Of a stretch of DNA of 64,000 nt, positions 43,034 through 50,052 are shown piece by piece. Location: NCBI GenBank assembly GCA_031119475.1, contig JAVHXV010000007.1, positions 1 through 64,000 of the forward strand. The letters run 5' to 3'. The stretch comes from Pedobacter sp. GTDB taxonomy: Bacteria > Bacteroidota > Bacteroidia > Sphingobacteriales > Sphingobacteriaceae. The position numbers were made by a program, and so were the translations under genes. The notes beneath the pieces were generated by a model. The model was not told the DNA's origin, made no database searches, and saw only the letters and a program-made list of their open reading frames with translations. Within the stretch, counting starts at the first letter, position 1. Every line of letters begins with the position of its first letter.

Positions 43034-44068
43034 TTGGTACTGAATGTAAATCGGAACCGGTTTCAGCTTCAACAATTCTTCAGGCGTCATCATGCGGTTA
43101 GGTGCCTTTTTGAGGTCATTTTTATAGAACAGCTTAAATCCGGTAAACTGAACAGGCTCTCCGTAAATGAAATGGCGATAGGTACCCAATTTCAGGTCGG
43201 GCTCGCCCCATCCATCCATGTGGACAACCACTTGGACTTCTGGCCTTAGTTTGATGTTCTGCGAATTGGTAACCATCTTTTTGGTAAAACGGTGCAGGAC
43301 GAAAACTTTTGGAGGAAGATTGTATTTTTTGACTAGATCTGCGAGGTAACCTGTTACATAATTTACATCTGCTGCATCATAGGTGCCAATTTTCTTGCCC
43401 GGAAGCGAACCATCCTTCATCGAAAACTCAGGGTCAATTCCCAAATGTACCTGCGGAAGTTTGAGGTATTCTGCAATGTGCGGCAGCTCAGCCTTGATGG
43501 TGCTCAATGCCACTTGAAGGTCTAAGAATACAATGGTATTTGGCTTCATCTTGGCAATTTTGAGGACCGAATCGATCTGCTTGTTGCCCATGCGGTTAAT
43601 GTATTTGCCGTCTTTTCCAGGTGTACCACTGGCTACTGCTGCAATATAGTGCAATCCGGCTTGGACGGGCGTAGATGGGTCGGCTTTTTCCCAATGTTTG
43701 ATTTCTGCATTCAGGCGGCTCCACATTTCTTTTGGTGCGTATTCGCCCAAAGCGCCCATTTTTTTGGAGTGGAGGTTGCCATAGTAGACCACAATTCTCT
43801 TGAATGGCAAGATCGCACCAGCCAAAGGATAAGGTTGCTTTTTCACTGGCCACTTTCCTGTGGTATCGCCATTTGCGAGTTTTTTCATTAACGCATCATA
43901 TTTAGCGGTATCTACAGGAGTACGTACGGTATCTTCGACTTCTACTGTTGTACCATCTGCTGCAACAGTTTTGGTGGTCTTCTTTTTGGCATCAGAAGTA
44001 CAATAGGCAAACGTACATACAGTAGCAGCCCCAATGAACAGGGCGCCGGCAACTTTAATTAATTTCAT
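43031..44068 (-). CDS. Hypothetical secreted protein or lipoprotein, TIM-barrel-like
   Basis: The 345-residue protein has a hydrophobic N-terminus with cysteines at 18 and 23, but neither sits in a good lipobox, so the mode of export is uncertain. ATG at 44068 is chosen for this N-terminus. A low-complexity linker (about residues 24-70) precedes a domain with strands such as FKRIVVYYGNLHSKK, GLHYIAAVASG, TIVFLDLQVAL, VHLGIDPEFSM and PPKVFVLHRFTKKM. The pattern suggests a TIM barrel, perhaps glycosidase-like, with the conserved Asp/Glu in GIDPEF. No named family is recognised. Confidence 0.6.
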   Translation of the reverse strand: MKLIKVAGALFIGAATVCTFAYCTSDAKKKTTKTVAADGTTVEVEDTVRTPVDTAKYDALMKKLANGDTTGKWPVKKQPYPLAGAILPFKRIVVYYGNLHSKKMGALGEYAPKEMWSRLNAEIKHWEKADPSTPVQAGLHYIAAVASGTPGKDGKYINRMGNKQIDSVLKIAKMKPNTIVFLDLQVALSTIKAELPHIAEYLKLPQVHLGIDPEFSMKDGSLPGKKIGTYDAADVNYVTGYLADLVKKYNLPPKVFVLHRFTKKMVTNSQNIKLRPEVQVVVHMDGWGEPDLKLGTYRHFIYGEPVQFTGFKLFYKNDLKKAPNRMMTPEELLKLKPVPIYIQYQ

Positions 44069-44212
44069 AGCGATGTAGCTGGTTTTTAGTTTCAAGTTTC
44101 CAAAAATACATCAATTCATTAGCCAACACAGCAAAAATTATCAACAGATTAACATTTTGTGGAAATAGACCAGGGTCGATTGCCTTTAGCCATTCAACCC
44201 ACAACCCACAAA

Positions 44213-45106
44213 TTACAACTCATCCCTTGTACGCCTAAACTTGCCGAATACGCCCAAAGGCAATTTGATGCCAGATGTGGCCTGGAGAAATAGTTCACCG
44301 GTTTCCAGATTTTGAACCTGCGGATAGGAGGTTTTGATTAGGTTTTCTACGATGACCGACGAAAAGCCCAGCGAATAGGTATTTAAGATTAAAAAGTGTT
44401 CTTTTTCGTCGAGAAGTTGCACCACATCCTGCATCATTTCTTGAATATGATCTTCCAATTTCCATTTTTCGCCATTTGGTCCATGGCCATAGGCTGGGGG
44501 ATCTAAGATAATGCCATTGTATTTCTTGCCGCGCTTCAGTTCACGCTTCACAAATTTCAGTGCATCTTCTACCACCCAGCGGATATCCTTGAGCTTGGAA
44601 AGCTCCTGGTTTTCATTCGCCCAGTTGACCACCTGTTTGATCGAATCAACATGCGTGGTATCTGCACCCGCAGCCTTTGCCACCAGCGAAGCCGCGCCCG
44701 TATAGGCAAACAGATTGAGTACTTTGGGCGATGGTGTGCTGAATTTTTTGATCGATGAAGAAATATAGTCCCAATTGACCGCCTGTTCCGGAAAGACGCC
44801 TACATGCTTAAAGGAAGTCAGCCCAAGGCGCAGGTTAATGCTGATCTCTTCATTCTCATAATTGACATTCCACCTATCGGGAAGGTTTTTAACCGATTTG
44901 ATCCATTCGCCCGAAGTTGCCGACCTGCCCCTAAAGTTGATGTGCGTTTTTTGTTTCCACTCCTGTGGAGATAGTTTTTTCTTCCAAACCGCCTGTGGCT
45001 CAGGTCTTGCCAATACAACATTGCCAAAACGCTCCAGTTTCTCAAAATCACCGCAATCTAGCAGTTCGTAATCTTTCCAATGCGTCGGACTAAGTAATTG
45101 TATCAT
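44213..45106 (-). CDS. Class I SAM-dependent methyltransferase, RlmI/RlmK-like
   Basis: The 297-residue protein matches the SAM-binding domain of 23S rRNA methyltransferases of COG1092. It has FGVFPEQ-like HVGVFPEQAVNWDYI, motif I VLNLFAYTGAASLVAKAAGA, VDSIKQVVNWANEN, and the target motif DPPAYGHGPNGEKW. The PUA-like N-terminal domain of RlmI is replaced by a short region. The typical product is 5-methylcytosine or a related RNA mark. ATG at 45106 (MIQLLSPTHW) is used; the extended frame beyond it is written in repeat words. Confidence 0.8.
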   Translation of the reverse strand: MIQLLSPTHWKDYELLDCGDFEKLERFGNVVLARPEPQAVWKKKLSPQEWKQKTHINFRGRSATSGEWIKSVKNLPDRWNVNYENEEISINLRLGLTSFKHVGVFPEQAVNWDYISSSIKKFSTPSPKVLNLFAYTGAASLVAKAAGADTTHVDSIKQVVNWANENQELSKLKDIRWVVEDALKFVKRELKRGKKYNGIILDPPAYGHGPNGEKWKLEDHIQEMMQDVVQLLDEKEHFLILNTYSLGFSSVIVENLIKTSYPQVQNLETGELFLQATSGIKLPLGVFGKFRRTRDEL

Positions 45107-45107
45107 G

Positions 45108-45312
45108 GTTATAGTTAAAAGTTGAAGGTTTAAAGTTGAAAGTTTAAAGTTGAAAGTTGTGCCGCAGGAGTTTCTTGGGGACATCCCTGCAGGAAAAGTT
45201 TAAAGTTTAAAGTTAATGCGCATCAGAGATCCCTCAATCGTTCAGGATGACAATTGGTCTATGGTCTATGGTCTTTCTTCTTTGCTCTTTGCTCCTTGCT
45301 CTCTGCTCTTAC
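45108..45312. repeat. Composite word-repeat region
   Basis: AAAGTTGAAAGTTTAAAG words at 45114-45160 and 45196-45214 flank a CCGCAGGAG...CCTGCAGGAA palindrome. GAGATCCCTCAATCGTTCAGGATGACA at 45225-45250 belongs to a different dispersed family. From 45256 the sequence changes to TCTATGG and CTTTGCTC words (45256-45312), which form a pyrimidine arm. It fills the gap between the mlaF and methyltransferase genes. Confidence 0.7.
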
Positions 45313-45322
45313 CCTGCTACCA

Positions 45323-46075
45323 TTACATCTTTCCTTTCGCGGCTTTCATGAAACGGCTGGCAAAAACGAAATCGTTCAATTCTTCGATATCCGTTTTGGC
45401 AATTTCCTTGTTGGATCCTTCCCAGAATTTCTTTCCTTCATGCAGGAACATGATGTAATCGCCAATACCCATTACCGAATTCATGTCATGTGTAACAACA
45501 ATGGTCGTTGTATTGTATTCTTCGGTAATCTCTTTGATCAGTTCATCGATCACGATCGAGGTCTTTGGATCTAGGCCCGAGTTGGGCTCATCGCAGAATA
45601 GATATTTGGGGTTCATGGCAATCGCCCGCGCAATACCGACCCTTTTTTTCATCCCTCCAGAAAGTTCTGCCGGAAACAGTTTGTTTTTTCCCTCCAGGTT
45701 TACACGCTCCAAACAGAAGTTTACACGGTCTAATTTTTCGCTTCGGGTCTGGTCGGTAAACATGTTCAATGGAAACATGATGTTTTCTTCTACCGTCATC
45801 GAATCGAAAAGGGCCGATCCCTGGAACAGCATACCGATCTCTTTCCTGATTTCGATCCGCTGTTCAAAATTGAGCTGTGTAAATTCCCTTCCATCGTAAT
45901 AAACCGTTCCCTGTTCTGGCTGGTGCAGGCCGATCATACATTTCAGTAATGTTGTTTTTCCAGATCCTGAACCGCCGATGATCAGGTTGGTGATTCCTTC
46001 CTCAAATTTGCCTGAAATGCCCTTTAGCACTTCATTTTCTCCGAATGATTTATGGATATCCTTGATCTCGATCAT
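45323..46075 (-). CDS. mlaF: ABC transporter ATPase, MlaF-like
   Basis: The 250-residue protein has Walker A GGSGSGKTT (residues 34-42), Q-loop MLFQGSALFDSMTVEENI, the signature LSGGMKKRV and Walker B LFCDEPNSGLDP, with the D-loop GLDP typical of MlaF/Ttg2A ATPases. With MlaE it energises phospholipid (or other lipid) trafficking between membranes. It overlaps the mlaE gene by four bases. The substrate-binding MlaD (MCE) component is not found next to them in this window. Confidence 0.85.
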   Translation of the reverse strand: MIEIKDIHKSFGENEVLKGISGKFEEGITNLIIGGSGSGKTTLLKCMIGLHQPEQGTVYYDGREFTQLNFEQRIEIRKEIGMLFQGSALFDSMTVEENIMFPLNMFTDQTRSEKLDRVNFCLERVNLEGKNKLFPAELSGGMKKRVGIARAIAMNPKYLFCDEPNSGLDPKTSIVIDELIKEITEEYNTTTIVVTHDMNSVMGIGDYIMFLHEGKKFWEGSNKEIAKTDIEELNDFVFASRFMKAAKGKM

Positions 46076-46806
46076 AGCAATAATTGGGTTACAATGTAAT
46101 CACATGCCAAAATGCTGATACAGCTCACTACGACTGCACGGGTACTGGCCTGCGCCACCTCAACTGCTCCGCCTTTTACATAAAATCCTTCATAAGCCGG
46201 CACAGAGGTGATGATAAAACCAAATACAAAAGCTTTGACCAACATGACCGTTAACGTGTAGGGATTAAAATCGGTGGTGATGCCCTGCATGTATTCTGCC
46301 GCTGTTACGGCTCCAGATAAGGTTCCGCCCAAATACCCGCCAGAAAGACTAAGTACCATGGCGATGATAACCAAGACTGGCACCATGGTAATCCCGGCCA
46401 AAATTTTTGGCAGGATCAGGTAGCCCGGCGCATTGATTCCCATGATTTCAAGCGCATCGATCTGCTCGGTGACTCGCATGGTCCCTATCTCTGAAGAAAT
46501 AGCAGATCCGATTTTTCCGGCCAAAACGATCGCGCTAATGGTCGGACTAAGTTCAAGGATGCTCGAATCACGGTTTACCGAACCGATAATGGTTTTAGGA
46601 ATCAGGTCGCTCACCAATTGGAAGGCGATCTGCAAGGTCATTACTGCACCGATAAATGTAGAAATGATACTGATTAGTCCCAATGAGCCGATACCGATAA
46701 AATCCATCTGCTGAAAAATAGCCTTTAGGTAGATTTTAGTCTTTTCGGGCCTTCTAAAAGCTGCCTTTAAGAGCAGGATATATTTGCCAAAATTGGTAAA
46801 GTTCAT
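46072..46806 (-). CDS. mlaE: ABC transporter permease, MlaE-like
   Basis: The 244-residue protein has about five hydrophobic helices and the MlaE family pattern: IGSLGLISIISTFIGAVMTLQ, GSVNRDSSILELSPTISAIVLAGKIGSAISSEIGTMRVTEQIDALEIMGINAPGYL and VPVLVIIAMVLSLSGGYLGG. It is the membrane part of the Mla lipid transporter. ATG at 46806 is preferred, since the longer frame would run through the divergent SDR gene's promoter region. It is the first gene of an mlaE-mlaF pair. Confidence 0.87.
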   Translation of the reverse strand: MNFTNFGKYILLLKAAFRRPEKTKIYLKAIFQQMDFIGIGSLGLISIISTFIGAVMTLQIAFQLVSDLIPKTIIGSVNRDSSILELSPTISAIVLAGKIGSAISSEIGTMRVTEQIDALEIMGINAPGYLILPKILAGITMVPVLVIIAMVLSLSGGYLGGTLSGAVTAAEYMQGITTDFNPYTLTVMLVKAFVFGFIITSVPAYEGFYVKGGAVEVAQASTRAVVVSCISILACDYIVTQLLL

Positions 46807-46941
46807 TTCATAAATATTAGCGAAGTGCAAACACAATAATATACAAAGAAACAACAAAAAATGTTCTGGAGGTGATGTAATTATAAAAAATATTATTGTT
46901 TTCGGATATAAATCTCCTTTTTTGCAGAAACAACTAAGCCC

Positions 46942-47637
46942 ATGAATGCAGTCGTTACAGGAGCTACAAAAGGCATTGGCAAAGCCATCGCACTTAAACT
47001 TGCACAACATGGCTATCAGCTGGCCGTTTGTGCCCGAACAGAATCAGACCTGGTTGCGCTCGCCAAGGAATTGGAGCCATTTGGTCAGCAGGTCCTTACC
47101 GTTGTAGCAGATTTTAGCAAAAAAGAAGAGGTCATTGCATTTTACGAAAAAGTAGCTGCCAACTTTGAAACCATAGATGTACTGGTGAATAATGCCGGGA
47201 TTTTCCTGACTGGCGAGCTGTTAGATGAAACAGACGAAGTCTTCGAAAAACAGCAACAGGCAAATGTGAACGCTGCCTATTACCTCTGCAAACACTTTGG
47301 CCGGCGCATGCGCGATCAGCATAGCGGGCACATTTTTAATATCTGTTCCATCGCCAGTAAAGAAATCAAAGCTAATGCTGGTTCCTATACTGTAACAAAA
47401 ACCTCATTATTAAGTCTTAATGATGTATTGCGGAAAGAACTTTCAAAATACCACGTTAAAGTAACGGCAATTTTGCCAGGATCAACACTAACCGCTTCCT
47501 GGGCAGGCACCACGATCGAAAAGGAAAAGTTTGTACAGCCTGAAGATATTGCCGATACCCTTTATGCCATACTCAAGCTGAGCAGCGGCGCAAATGTGGA
47601 TGAAGTGATCATTACACCGCTCAATTTTAATCATTAG
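46942..47637 (+). CDS. Short-chain dehydrogenase/reductase
   Basis: The 231-residue protein has all SDR hallmarks: the cofactor loop TGATKGIG (residues 6-13), NNAG (83-86), and the catalytic Ser136-Tyr149-Lys153 set in SIASKEIKANAGSYTVTK. It is shorter than fatty-acid-synthesis FabG and ends PLNFNH. The cofactor is probably NADPH because of Arg32 after the second strand. The substrate is unknown. Its position 11 bases upstream of the PspC gene suggests one operon with the two membrane proteins, but the roles are unrelated. Confidence 0.87.
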   Translation: MNAVVTGATKGIGKAIALKLAQHGYQLAVCARTESDLVALAKELEPFGQQVLTVVADFSKKEEVIAFYEKVAANFETIDVLVNNAGIFLTGELLDETDEVFEKQQQANVNAAYYLCKHFGRRMRDQHSGHIFNICSIASKEIKANAGSYTVTKTSLLSLNDVLRKELSKYHVKVTAILPGSTLTASWAGTTIEKEKFVQPEDIADTLYAILKLSSGANVDEVIITPLNFNH

Positions 47638-47648
47638 GAGATAAGGAA

Positions 47649-48317
47649 ATGGAAAAGACATTATATAGGAACGAACACGACAAATGGATTGCAGGCGTAT
47701 CGTCTGGATTGGCAGATTACCTAGAAATTGATGTAAAGATCGTTAGGCTCTTGTTCTGCCTATCCATTCCATTTCTGGCAGGAACGGGATTGCTCGTTTA
47801 CATTGTGATGTGGATTGTTGTGCCGGTGAATAACGACCCTTCTGCACGGTTCAAGAACTTCAAGAATTTTTATCCGAACGACCCGATGTTCAACTCGCCG
47901 AATGCCTTCAGCAACCCGTCCAATTCTGCTGAACAGACCAAATGGAACACCCCAAATGCAGGTCTGGAATTTAAGGCGCCAAATGATCCGGGGCAATTCG
48001 ACCCCTTAAAAAATTCAAATGACACCAGCCGTACCATCGGTGGGCTCATCTTGCTGGTTATCGGTGTCTATCTGCTATTAAGGATTACTTTTGATGTCAT
48101 CCCTTCGTGGTTTAGCATCTGGAAGATCTGGAAGTTGTGGCCGATCGCCATCATCGCCATCGGCATTAGCCTGATCTTTAGGAAACAGCGAAAAGACGAA
48201 TGGGAAAATTTCAAGAAGAATACAGCCGACTTCCAAAAAGAAAAACCCGCTGAGGCACCGATAGAAGAGGCAACAGTCATTACCGAAGAAAATAAGGACT
48301 CAGCGCCCAACGCGTAA
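47649..48317 (+). CDS. PspC-domain membrane protein with LiaI/F-like C-terminus
   Basis: The 222-residue protein begins with a PspC domain: LYRNEHDKWIAGVSSGLADYLEIDVKIVRLLFCLS and a first membrane helix. A polar Asn/Pro-rich linker follows, then a second membrane unit (TIGGLILLVIGVYLLLRITFDVIPSW, LWPIAIIAIGISLIFR) of the DUF5668 / LiaI-LiaF-like type, and a charged tail. These proteins sense or respond to cell-envelope stress. It is 11 bases behind the SDR gene and 39 before another DUF5668 protein. Confidence 0.85.
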   Translation: MEKTLYRNEHDKWIAGVSSGLADYLEIDVKIVRLLFCLSIPFLAGTGLLVYIVMWIVVPVNNDPSARFKNFKNFYPNDPMFNSPNAFSNPSNSAEQTKWNTPNAGLEFKAPNDPGQFDPLKNSNDTSRTIGGLILLVIGVYLLLRITFDVIPSWFSIWKIWKLWPIAIIAIGISLIFRKQRKDEWENFKKNTADFQKEKPAEAPIEEATVITEENKDSAPNA

Positions 48318-48356
48318 TTCAATCAGATCGATTCACCTCGTTTAAACTTAAAAGAA

Positions 48357-49319
48357 ATGAAATTAGATAGAATAATATGGGGCATACTGCTGCTATTTGT
48401 AGGTGGCGTGCTGTTATTGGATAATTTTGATGTCATCGATTTCCATTGGTGGAATGTCTGGAGCTTTTTCCCGATCTTTATCATCATCTTGGGCATTAAC
48501 CTGCTCTTTGGAAAAAATAATTCCCAAGCAGGAAGCATCATCACTTTGGTAATCTTGGTTGTGGCATTGGGCTTTCTCTTTGTGAAGGGACAGGAAAAAC
48601 CGCACAAAAAATTTTGGTGGAAAGATCGTTCCATTCATTTCAGGAGTGACATGGATGACGATGACGATGTGGACATTGTGGACGGAAAACGCACTTGGCT
48701 TCATTTTTCAGAACCTTTGACTGTTGAGGCCAATAAAAAAACCACATTGACCATCAGCGGCGGGGCCATGTCATTTGAAGTAAAAGGAGCAACGGACAGC
48801 TTGTTTGCGGCCAATTTGCAAAATACAAGGGGAAACTTTAAGCTCAGCAAGGAAATTACCGATAGCGTAACCCATCTGATCTTTAAAATGCAGGACCGCA
48901 AAGACGGAAAATGGGCAGTAGGCGAGGGCAACGAAGCCGACCTCTACTTAAACAATAAACCAATTTGGGACCTGAACATTAACCTCGGTGCCGGAGATGC
49001 AGATTTTGACCTGTCGAACTATAAAGTCCGTACCCTAAATTTCGAAGGTGGCGTAGCCAAGCTGGATGCGAAAGTGGGCAGTTTATTGCCGATTACCGAT
49101 GTGAACGTCAAAACCGGATTAACAGATGTGACGATTGCCATTCCAAATGGTTCGGGATGCCAGATCAAATCGAGAACAGGACTTTCTTCAAAAGACTTTG
49201 AAGGTTTTATCAAACTGGATAAGAATACCTATCAAACGCCAAATTATAAAACTGCCACAAATAAGATTTTTATCAATTTTGAGGGCGGCCTGACCAGCTT
49301 TAAGGTAGAAAAATACTAA
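48357..49319 (+). CDS. LiaF-like (DUF5668) envelope-stress protein
   Basis: The 320-residue protein starts with a hydrophobic DUF5668 unit (RIIWGILLLFVGGVLLLDNFDVIDFHWWNVWSFFPIFIIILGINLLFG) and a second helix ending LFVKGQEKPHKKF. It then has an extracytoplasmic beta-rich domain, including WDLNINLGAGDADFDLSNYKVRTLNFEGG, which resembles the LiaF/DUF2154 cell-wall-stress domain. It likely pairs with the PspC protein upstream. A hairpin follows its stop codon. Confidence 0.8.
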   Translation: MKLDRIIWGILLLFVGGVLLLDNFDVIDFHWWNVWSFFPIFIIILGINLLFGKNNSQAGSIITLVILVVALGFLFVKGQEKPHKKFWWKDRSIHFRSDMDDDDDVDIVDGKRTWLHFSEPLTVEANKKTTLTISGGAMSFEVKGATDSLFAANLQNTRGNFKLSKEITDSVTHLIFKMQDRKDGKWAVGEGNEADLYLNNKPIWDLNINLGAGDADFDLSNYKVRTLNFEGGVAKLDAKVGSLLPITDVNVKTGLTDVTIAIPNGSGCQIKSRTGLSSKDFEGFIKLDKNTYQTPNYKTATNKIFINFEGGLTSFKVEKY

Positions 49320-49324
49320 ATTAG

Positions 49325-49350
49325 TTATCGGATGGTCATCCATCCGATAA
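49325..49350 (+). terminator. Hairpin after the LiaF-like gene
   Basis: TTATCGGATGG pairs perfectly with CCATCCGATAA across a 4-nt loop. No long T tract follows, so it may be a terminator or a stabilising 3' stem. Confidence 0.6.
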
Positions 49351-49372
49351 TTGATACCTCAACCTTTTAGCC

Positions 49373-49981
49373 TTGGAAGAAGAAACCTACACCATTGTAA
49401 TTGCGGGCAAGCCCCAAGGTCCTTATTCTTTAACGGAATTAATGGAACTGAATGTGCAGCCGGGCACATTTGTGAGAAAACCCGGTATGGACGACTACAA
49501 GGAGGCGCACGAACTTCCAGAACTTAGGGCACATTTTGGCTTTAGGGCACAACAGATAACTCCACAATATTTTGCGTCATTTGATCAGCGCTTGGTTGCC
49601 GATGCCATCGATTATTTGGTGGTGGGCTTCGTGTTCATGTTGCTGATGTATATCGTTTACCTCATTGCAGGCCTAAATGCATTCAGGGTAATTTTTATCA
49701 TCGGTTTCTCTTTGATAGGCCTTTCCCGGCTCATCTATGGCGCTATTGCCGAAGCTTCGGTGCGACAGGCCACCATTGGCAAACGGCTAATGGACATTAA
49801 GGTAACCGATTCTGGTGGAAACCGGCTGAGTTTGGGGACTTCGTTTGCCAGAAACTTTGCCAAGATCATCAGCAACCTTACGCTTGGCATTGGCTACCTG
49901 TATTGCTTCCTCAATAAGAAACAGCAATGTTTGCACGATGTATTGGTGGATACTTTGGTGGTCAAAGACCGATTGATCTAA
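49373..49981 (+). CDS. RDD-family membrane protein with GYF_2 N-terminal domain
   Basis: The 202-residue protein begins with a GYF_2-type domain (YTIVIAGKPQGPYSLTELMEL, then GTFVRKPGMDDYKEAHELPEL). It continues with an RDD domain: FDQRLVADAIDYLVVGFVFMLL with the R-D-D-type pattern, TIGKRLMDIKVTDSGGNRLSLGTSFARNF and the end QCLHDVLVDTLVV. The start is TTG at 49373, the only in-frame start that keeps the GYF domain whole. The function is unknown; GYF_2-RDD proteins are widespread in Bacteroidetes. Confidence 0.8.
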   Translation: MEEETYTIVIAGKPQGPYSLTELMELNVQPGTFVRKPGMDDYKEAHELPELRAHFGFRAQQITPQYFASFDQRLVADAIDYLVVGFVFMLLMYIVYLIAGLNAFRVIFIIGFSLIGLSRLIYGAIAEASVRQATIGKRLMDIKVTDSGGNRLSLGTSFARNFAKIISNLTLGIGYLYCFLNKKQQCLHDVLVDTLVVKDRLI

Positions 49982-50040
49982 CAACGGGGTGATGCGCCAA
50001 TATCAGATACTTGGTGCTTACCTTTTCAACTTTTTTCGAG

Positions 50041-50048
50041 TATCTTTG
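50041..50048 (+). promoter_or_regulatory. Promoter-like box directly upstream of ispG
   Basis: TATCTTTG matches the TAnnTTTG consensus but lies only four bases before the ispG ATG at 50053. If used, the transcript would start at or near the start codon (leaderless). No good -33 box lies at the expected distance. Confidence 0.3.
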
Positions 50049-50052
50049 CAGC

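Noticed and set aside
44213..45184. Longer version of the rRNA methyltransferase with 26 extra N-terminal residues
   Set aside because: The extra codons are written in AAAGTTGAAAG repeat words and precede a normal family start at 45106.
45216..45574. Plus-strand frames overlapping the 3' part of mlaF
   Set aside because: They start in repeat words and run antisense to the conserved ABC domain; treated as spurious.
46807..47010. N-terminal extension of mlaE by 68 residues
   Set aside because: It would run antisense through the start of the SDR gene and its promoter, and adds a cysteine-rich segment not found in MlaE proteins.
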